Shown here piece by piece: positions 55,267 through 64,000 of a stretch of DNA of 64,000 bases. The position numbers were made by a program, and so were the translations under genes. Each line of letters starts with the position of its first letter. Positions within the stretch are counted from its first letter, which is position 1. Below the pieces are notes generated by a model. The model was not told the origin of the DNA, searched no databases, and was given only the letters and a program-made list of their open reading frames with translations. Source of the stretch: Neoaquamicrobium sediminum (GTDB lineage Bacteria; Pseudomonadota; Alphaproteobacteria; Rhizobiales; Rhizobiaceae); assembly GCF_013240295.1 (NCBI RefSeq), contig NZ_JABETK010000002.1:372001-436000 (forward strand), written 5' to 3'.

Positions 55267-56249
55267 TGACGAGCCTTTCCGCTTCATCCCAACGCAGCGG
55301 CTTTGCAGCCGCAATCGAGCGCCTGCCGTTCCTGCCGGCCTTGCTCATTCTGGTCGTGCTCATTGCGCTCAATGGGTGGTTCGAGCCCAACAGCCTCGGC
55401 TTCCGCGCCGTCACGGGCTTGGTCAGCACCTATCTGGCGCTGATGATGCTGGCCATTGCCCAGACCTATGTGGTGATGGCCGGCGACATCGACCTGTCCG
55501 TGGGCGCGATCCTGTCGCTGGTCAACGTCGTCGTCATCGTGCTGATGGAGCAATGGGGTGGGGGCGGATTGACGGTTCTGGCGGCCTGTTTCGTCGGCAT
55601 CCTCACCGGTCTCGCCTGTGGACTGGTCAACGGCCTCGTGGTCGCGGCCCTCCGGCTCCAGGCGATCGTTGCGACTTTTGCCACCTCGATCTTCTTCACC
55701 GGGCTTGCTCTCTACGTGCTGCCGGTTGCGGGTACGCCGGCGCCGGCCGCGTTCTGGCGCACCTATGGCGGCCGCATTCTCGAAGTCCCGTTCGTCTTCT
55801 GGGCCGTGGCAGTGCTTGCGCTCCTCCTCGTGGCCTTGGTGCGCACGCGGCTGACCACGCTGCTGCTCGCCGTCGGTGATGATGCGCAGGGCGCATTCCA
55901 GAGTGGCCTGCCGGTCGTTGCCATCCGCATCAAGGGCTATGTGCTTTGCGGCCTGTTCGCCGCGCTTGCCGCGCTCTGCGTCACCGGTGACACGGCCAGC
56001 GGCGACCCGTTGGTCGGCGGCAAGATGACGCTCTACAGCGTCGCGGCCGTCGTTCTCGGCGGCAGCGCGCTTTCCGGCGGCAAGGGCACTGTGGTTGGGT
56101 CGCTGGTCGGCGCGCTCATCATCGGGCTCATCAATTCGCTGGTGTTTTTCGTCGGCACGCCGTCCGAATGGCAGAACCTCGTCCAGGGCCTCGCCATCCT
56201 CATCGCGCTGATGGCGGGCGTCTTCGTCGGCCGGAGGGTGGGACAATGA
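55266..56249 (+). CDS. Sugar ABC transporter permease (CUT2)
   Basis: A 327-residue membrane protein with eight to ten hydrophobic helices and the CUT2 signature VVMAGDIDLSVGAILSLVNVV in the first half and VVLGGSALSGGKGTVVGSLVGALIIGLINSLV near the end. Starts in the ATPase stop (1-base overlap) and overlaps the second permease by 4 bases, so the two form one membrane channel. Confidence 0.92.
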   Translation: MTSLSASSQRSGFAAAIERLPFLPALLILVVLIALNGWFEPNSLGFRAVTGLVSTYLALMMLAIAQTYVVMAGDIDLSVGAILSLVNVVVIVLMEQWGGGGLTVLAACFVGILTGLACGLVNGLVVAALRLQAIVATFATSIFFTGLALYVLPVAGTPAPAAFWRTYGGRILEVPFVFWAVAVLALLLVALVRTRLTTLLLAVGDDAQGAFQSGLPVVAIRIKGYVLCGLFAALAALCVTGDTASGDPLVGGKMTLYSVAAVVLGGSALSGGKGTVVGSLVGALIIGLINSLVFFVGTPSEWQNLVQGLAILIALMAGVFVGRRVGQ

Positions 56250-57241
56250 GCGCACCGGTAAGCACCCAAAAAACGGCGCCCGGCGGCAATGTCATGCTCG
56301 ATCTCGTCAAGCAGCCCATCGTCGTCGCGCTGATCCTGATCGCAGTTTTGCTCGCCCTTGGCGAGGCGCTGTCGCCCGGTTTCGCCTCGCTGCAGCAGAT
56401 CCTGCGGCTTGCCATCGTGGCCGCATTGCTCGGCATCGTGGCGGCCGGCCAGAACCTGGTCATCCTCGGCGGCCGCGAAGGCATCGACCTGTCGGTCGGC
56501 GGCGTCGTGTCCCTGTCGGCGATCCTCGCCGGCAACATCATGTCGGGGCAGGATGGCGGCATCCTGCCGGCAGTGCTTGCCTGCGTTGCCGTCGGCGCTC
56601 TCTTCGGGCTCTTCAACGGCCTCGGCGTCACCTTGCTGCGCATCCCGCCGCTGGTCATGACGCTGGGCATGCTGGGCGTGCTTCAGGGGCTGCTGGTGGT
56701 CATCCGCCAGGGCATTCCCTCCGGGCGCGCAGCACCCGCCCTGTCGCAGTTCGTGTCCCAGCCGTTCCTGTTTGGCCTGCCCGGCATCATCTGGCTGTGG
56801 ATCGCGATCGGCCTGTTCATGGCCTTCCTGCTCAAGCGCACGGTGTTTGGTCACCGCATCTATGCGGTCGGCTCCAACGAGCAGGCGGCTTTTATGGCAG
56901 GCGTTCCGGTGCGCACCATCAGGGTCGCGCTGTTCATGCTGTCGGGCATGTTCGCGGCCGTGGCCGGCATCTGCCTGCTCGGTTATTCCGGCTCGTCCTT
57001 CGCTAATGTCGGCGAGACCTACATGCTGCCGTCGATCATCGCGGTGGTGCTTGGTGGCACGCCGCTTGCCGGCGGTCGCGGCGGCTACACCGGCACGATG
57101 GCGGGCGCTATGCTGCTGGTGGTGCTGCAAAGCATTCTGACGACCATCAACATAGACGAATCCGGCCGCCAGATGATCTTTGGCGCCACGCTTCTGGTGC
57201 TGATGCTGTTCTACGGCCGCGGGAAGGCGATGCGGGGATGA
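56246..57241 (+). CDS. Sugar ABC transporter permease (CUT2), second
   Basis: A 331-residue partner permease: AAGQNLVILGGREGIDLSVGGVVSLSAIL, then LRIPPLVMTLGMLGVLQGLL, and VVLGGTPLAGGRGGYTGTMAGAMLLVVLQSILT. ATG 56246 is in the stop of the first permease; the frame is open upstream. It overlaps the LacI gene by 4 bases. A heterodimeric permease pair is usual for ribose- or autoinducer-type CUT2 systems with two distinct genes. Confidence 0.92.
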   Translation: MSAPVSTQKTAPGGNVMLDLVKQPIVVALILIAVLLALGEALSPGFASLQQILRLAIVAALLGIVAAGQNLVILGGREGIDLSVGGVVSLSAILAGNIMSGQDGGILPAVLACVAVGALFGLFNGLGVTLLRIPPLVMTLGMLGVLQGLLVVIRQGIPSGRAAPALSQFVSQPFLFGLPGIIWLWIAIGLFMAFLLKRTVFGHRIYAVGSNEQAAFMAGVPVRTIRVALFMLSGMFAAVAGICLLGYSGSSFANVGETYMLPSIIAVVLGGTPLAGGRGGYTGTMAGAMLLVVLQSILTTINIDESGRQMIFGATLLVLMLFYGRGKAMRG

Positions 57242-58257
57242 ACAGCCGCGCCAAGATCAAGGACATCGCGGCGTCGGTCGGCGTGTCGCCGGCCACCGTC
57301 TCGCGCGCGCTGACCGGGTCTGGCCTCGTGGCGGAACCCACGCTCAGCCGCATCCGCGAGGCGGCGCAGAAGATGCACTATCGCCCAAACGTCTCGGCGC
57401 GCAACCTGCGCACCCAGCGCTCGATGGCGGTGTTGATGGTCGTGCGCGACGTTGGCAACCCCTTCTATCTTGAGATCCTCAAGGGCGTGGAGACGACGGC
57501 TCGCGAGGCCGGCTATTCGGTGCTGATGGGCAACACCGAGAACAATCCGGAGCGCGAGGTCGAATATTTCGACATGCTGCGCGACGGCCATGCCGACGGC
57601 ATGATCCTGATGACGGGCAAGCTGCCCGACCGCGCCGGCTATTCCGAACAGGTGAGAGGCCTGCCCGTCGTTGTGGCGCTGGAAGAGATCGCCGAAAGCG
57701 GGCTCCCGCACGTCATGATCGACAATGAGGCTGCATCGCGCCGCGCCGTCGAGCATCTGATCGGCCTCGGCCATCGCCGTATCGCCCACATCACCGGCCC
57801 CGTACCCGAAATCATGAGCCTGCGCCGTCAGGACGGCTATCATCGTGCCATGTCCGATGCGGGGCTGCCGATACCGGAGGGATACGAACCCGTCGGTGAT
57901 TATCTGCTGCATACCGGCGAGCGCCTTTGCCGCGAGCTGTTCTCGCTGGCCGAGCCGCCCACCGCCGTCTTCGTCGCCAATGACGAGATGGCCTTTGGTG
58001 CGATCAACGAACTGCGTCGCATGGGGCTCGACGTGCCCGGCGACGTGTCGGTGGTCGGCTTCGACGACCTTTTCCTGAGCCAGGCCTTCCATCCGCCGCT
58101 GACCACAGTCAGCCAGCCGCGCATGGCCATCGGCCAGCAGGCGATGGAGCTGCTGCTGCGCGTCTTTTCCGACGAGGGCGTGGCCCCGTCGGCGGTGGAG
58201 ATGCCGACCGAACTCAAGCTGCGCGGGTCGACTGCTGCGCCGCGCCCCCAATCCTGA
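57238..58257 (+). CDS. LacI family transcriptional repressor
   Basis: A 339-residue repressor. The DNA-binding headpiece is AKIKDIAASVGVSPATVSRALTGSGLV, with hinge helix residues SRIREAAQKMHYRPN. A periplasmic-binding-protein-like sensor domain follows (MAVLMVVRDVGNPFYLEILKGVE, PTAVFVANDEMAFGAINELRRMGLDVPGDVSVVGFDDL). It lies in the operon it probably represses through the AATCGATTTC operators at 52.6 kb. Confidence 0.95.
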   Translation: MNSRAKIKDIAASVGVSPATVSRALTGSGLVAEPTLSRIREAAQKMHYRPNVSARNLRTQRSMAVLMVVRDVGNPFYLEILKGVETTAREAGYSVLMGNTENNPEREVEYFDMLRDGHADGMILMTGKLPDRAGYSEQVRGLPVVVALEEIAESGLPHVMIDNEAASRRAVEHLIGLGHRRIAHITGPVPEIMSLRRQDGYHRAMSDAGLPIPEGYEPVGDYLLHTGERLCRELFSLAEPPTAVFVANDEMAFGAINELRRMGLDVPGDVSVVGFDDLFLSQAFHPPLTTVSQPRMAIGQQAMELLLRVFSDEGVAPSAVEMPTELKLRGSTAAPRPQS

Positions 58258-58282
58258 AAAGACAGAACAACGGAGACAACCC

Positions 58283-59527
58283 ATGGGCTTCGAGCCGAAG
58301 AACACGCTGCGTATCGGTCTGGTCGGCACAGGCTTCATCGCCCAGTTCCATCTGCGCTCCATGCTGGGTGTACGCAATGTCGAGGTGACCGGCGTATACA
58401 GCCGCAGCAGCGACAGGCGGCAGAAGATCGTCGAACTGGTCGACGAACTGGGCCTCGGCCACTGCACTGCGCATGAGAGCCTGGAAGGCCTGCTGCAGGC
58501 CGGCGATGTCGATGCGGTCTGGATTCTCTCGCCCAACCACACCCGGCTCGACATCATGCGCACCATTCATCAGGAGGTGACGGCCGGGCGTTCGAAGATT
58601 TTCGCCGTCGCCTGCGAAAAGCCGCTGGCGCGCACCATCGGCGAGGCGCGCGAGATGCTCCGGCTCGCCGAGGAGGCCGGCCTCAACCACGGTTACCTCG
58701 AGAACCAGGTGTTCTGCACGCCCGTCATTCGCGGCAAGGAGATCATCTGGCGCCGCGGCGCATCGACCACCGGCAGGCCCTATCTGGCGCGCGCGGCGGA
58801 GGAGCATTCCGGCCCGCACGAGGCGTGGTTCTGGCAGGGCGACAAGCAGGGCGGCGGCGTGCTGTCGGACATGATGTGCCACAGCGTCGAGGTCGGCCGG
58901 CACCTGCTGACGGCGCCAGGCGCGCCGCGCAATTCGCTCACCGTCAAGGCTGTCAACGGCATGGTCGCCAACCTCAAATGGACGCGCCCGCATTATGCTG
59001 ACCAGCTTCGTGAGCGTTACGGGACCGAAGTCGACTACCGCAATCGCCCGTCTGAGGATTTCGCCCGCGCGACGATTTCGCTGGAGGACGAGGAAGGCAA
59101 CGAACTGGTGATCGAAGCCTCCACCTCCTGGGCCTATGTCGGTGCCGGCCTGCGTATCCAGCTCGAACTGCTGGGGCCCGAATATGCGATGGAATTCAAC
59201 TCGCTGGCGACCGGCCTGAAAGTCTTCATGTCGCGCGCCGTAACCGGGTCGGAGGGTGAGGACCTCGTCGAGAAGCAGAATGCCGAGCAGGGGCTGATGC
59301 CGGTGCTTGAGGACGAGGCCGGCGTCTACGGCTACACCGACGAAAACCGCCACATGGTGGAGTGCTTCCGCAAGGGCGAGACGCCCCTCGAGACCTTCCA
59401 TGATGGCCTCGCCGTCGTCGAGATGCTGATCGGCCTCTACCGTTCGGCCGAGACCGGGCAGACGATCAATTTCCCCGCGCCGGAGCTGGAAGACTACGTG
59501 CCGCCCGTCGCGCGTCCCCGGGCCTGA
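58283..59527 (+). CDS. Gfo/Idh/MocA family oxidoreductase
   Basis: A 414-residue NAD(P)-dependent sugar or polyol dehydrogenase: Rossmann motif RIGLVGTGFIAQFHLRSML, AVWILSPNHTRLDIM, and the catalytic EKP in ACEKPLARTIGEAREMLRLA. The C-terminal domain is longer than in simple inositol dehydrogenases and ends with TINFPAPELEDYVPP. GGAG precedes the ATG. Probably oxidises the imported sugar before phosphorylation by the next gene. Confidence 0.92.
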   Translation: MGFEPKNTLRIGLVGTGFIAQFHLRSMLGVRNVEVTGVYSRSSDRRQKIVELVDELGLGHCTAHESLEGLLQAGDVDAVWILSPNHTRLDIMRTIHQEVTAGRSKIFAVACEKPLARTIGEAREMLRLAEEAGLNHGYLENQVFCTPVIRGKEIIWRRGASTTGRPYLARAAEEHSGPHEAWFWQGDKQGGGVLSDMMCHSVEVGRHLLTAPGAPRNSLTVKAVNGMVANLKWTRPHYADQLRERYGTEVDYRNRPSEDFARATISLEDEEGNELVIEASTSWAYVGAGLRIQLELLGPEYAMEFNSLATGLKVFMSRAVTGSEGEDLVEKQNAEQGLMPVLEDEAGVYGYTDENRHMVECFRKGETPLETFHDGLAVVEMLIGLYRSAETGQTINFPAPELEDYVPPVARPRA

Positions 59528-59537
59528 CGGTCGCACC

Positions 59538-60443
59538 GTGGAAGCCGAACGCATTCTGGTTCTGGGCAACGTCAACGTCGATCTCGTCATGGGCGAGGTC
59601 GACGGCTGGCCTGCCGTCGGCACTGAAGTCATCCTGCCACGCAGCGAGATGCGTGCGGGCGGCTCCGCCGGCAACACAGCTCTGGCCTTGTCAGGCCTGC
59701 GCGTCCCCCACCGGTTGGTCGCCTCGGTCGGCACCGACATGATGGGCGACTGGCTCGCCGGTTGCTTCGACGACGCCTACTCGACCTGGATCGCAATGGA
59801 CGGCGCCACCACGCAGACGGTCGGCATCGTGCACAAAGGCGGGGACCGCGCGTTCTTCACGACAACCGGGCATCTTGCCCTCGCGGGCGTCGAGGACCTT
59901 CTGGCGCATGTTCCAGGAGCGCCGGCGGGCAACGCATACGCCATCATCTCCGGCGGCTTTCTCATGCCCGAGATCGAACGGGAGACCTCTGCCCTGATCG
60001 CCGCGCTGCAGGCGAGGGGATGGACGGTCGCCATCGATCCGGGTTGGCCGCCGGCCGGCTGGACCGGAGAGACCCGCGACCGGATGCGCGCATGGCTGGC
60101 CGAGGCCGACATCGCGCTCATCAATGCGGAAGAAGCAAAGGGCATTGCGGCAACGGATACGCTCGATGCCGCGATTGCATTCCTGCGTCCGGACAGCGCT
60201 TCGGACCGTATTCTGGTGGTCAAGAGCGGCGCCGACGGTGCTCTCGTGATGCAGCGCGACGAGACCATCGCAGTCGAAGCCCCGAAGGTCGAGGTCATCG
60301 ACACGGTCGGAGCCGGTGACACGTTCAATGCCGGCTTCCTCGCCGTGCTTGCGCGCGGGGGCAGCCTGCACGAGGCGGGGGAGGGTGGCGTTCGCGCAGC
60401 CTCCAGTGCCATCTCAACCTTCCCGCGACGTTACGACCTCTGA
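59538..60443 (+). CDS. PfkB family carbohydrate kinase
   Basis: A 301-residue ribokinase-fold kinase: ILVLGNVNVDLVMGEVDGWP at the start, MRAGGSAGNTALALSGLRVPHRLVASVG, and the catalytic-base motif DTVGAGDTFNAGFLAVLARGG near residue 255. GTG start 10 bases after the oxidoreductase gene. Last gene of the sugar operon; phosphorylates the sugar or its oxidised product, exact substrate unknown. Confidence 0.92.
   Translation: MEAERILVLGNVNVDLVMGEVDGWPAVGTEVILPRSEMRAGGSAGNTALALSGLRVPHRLVASVGTDMMGDWLAGCFDDAYSTWIAMDGATTQTVGIVHKGGDRAFFTTTGHLALAGVEDLLAHVPGAPAGNAYAIISGGFLMPEIERETSALIAALQARGWTVAIDPGWPPAGWTGETRDRMRAWLAEADIALINAEEAKGIAATDTLDAAIAFLRPDSASDRILVVKSGADGALVMQRDETIAVEAPKVEVIDTVGAGDTFNAGFLAVLARGGSLHEAGEGGVRAASSAISTFPRRYDL

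Positions 60444-64000
<3,557 letters not shown>

Overview
This window looks like chromosomal DNA from an alphaproteobacterium of the order Hyphomicrobiales (Rhizobiales), most like the Phyllobacteriaceae (Mesorhizobium and relatives). The evidence is high G+C, an Aap-type amino-acid ABC transporter, a BA14K-family protein, a RhtX-type siderophore permease with a RirA-type iron box (TGA-N9-TCA), sigma-EcfG-type promoters, and an inverted intergenic repeat of a kind I associate with rhizobial genomes. No phage, insertion sequence, integrase or CRISPR array was recognised. Placement below family level is inference.

Layout: 1-3.5 kb holds the end of an L-amino-acid ABC transporter (aapM, aapP), a DUF2459 protein, a broken FAD monooxygenase and a small zinc-finger protein. 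3.7-7.4 kb is the polyphosphate pair ppk-ppx. 7.4-11.6 kb is an accessory block: DUF899, two RibD/DHFR-like reductases, a VOC protein, and a zinc-chaperone-like AztD behind a Zur-like operator. 11.7-19.9 kb carries rnd, an MFS transporter, a GNAT acetyltransferase, serB and miaA (divergent), a membrane GGDEF protein, a HerA-like ATPase and a small lipoprotein. 20-23.2 kb is ilvI-ilvH behind a leader-peptide attenuator, with a complete VapBC-like toxin-antitoxin module between the two subunit genes. 23.3-26.1 kb has a LysE-type exporter and a cobalt-type nitrile hydratase cluster whose accessory gene is frameshifted. 26.2-32.5 kb has an EEP nuclease, a RecD-like helicase, a PP2C phosphatase, a STAS-like protein, pdxJ and kup. 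32.5-35.2 kb is an HxlR regulator with a divergent NmrA-like SDR and a downstream FAD monooxygenase. 35.2-39.8 kb is an iron-uptake operon (TonB receptor, RhtX permease, siderophore-interacting reductase). 39.9-41.7 kb is a TetR regulator and ilvC. 41.8-43.1 kb is a trypsin-like peptidase followed by a small protein resembling its N-terminal domain. 43.2-50.8 kb has PilZ and BA14K proteins, a second EEP nuclease, an unusual NUDIX protein, a MacAB-like efflux system and a PhzF protein. tRNA-Lys(CTT) follows, then a probable general-stress operon ending in wrbA (51.2-52.4 kb). 52.6-60.4 kb is a sugar ABC-transport and catabolism operon with its own LacI repressor, two phased operators, an oxidoreductase and a PfkB kinase. 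The window ends inside tamB.

Genes working together: the ilvI attenuator and ilvH/ilvC serve branched-chain amino-acid synthesis. The iron operon couples receptor, inner-membrane import and reductive release. The sugar operon is self-regulated. ppk and ppx are translationally coupled.

Data quality: seven genes-worth of evidence point to single missing bases, several in G/C runs (aapM, DUF2459, FAD monooxygenase twice, nitrile hydratase accessory gene, macA N-terminus, tamB C-terminus). All have the same sign and four lie in the first 3 kb. I read most of them as probable base-calling deletions rather than true gene decay.
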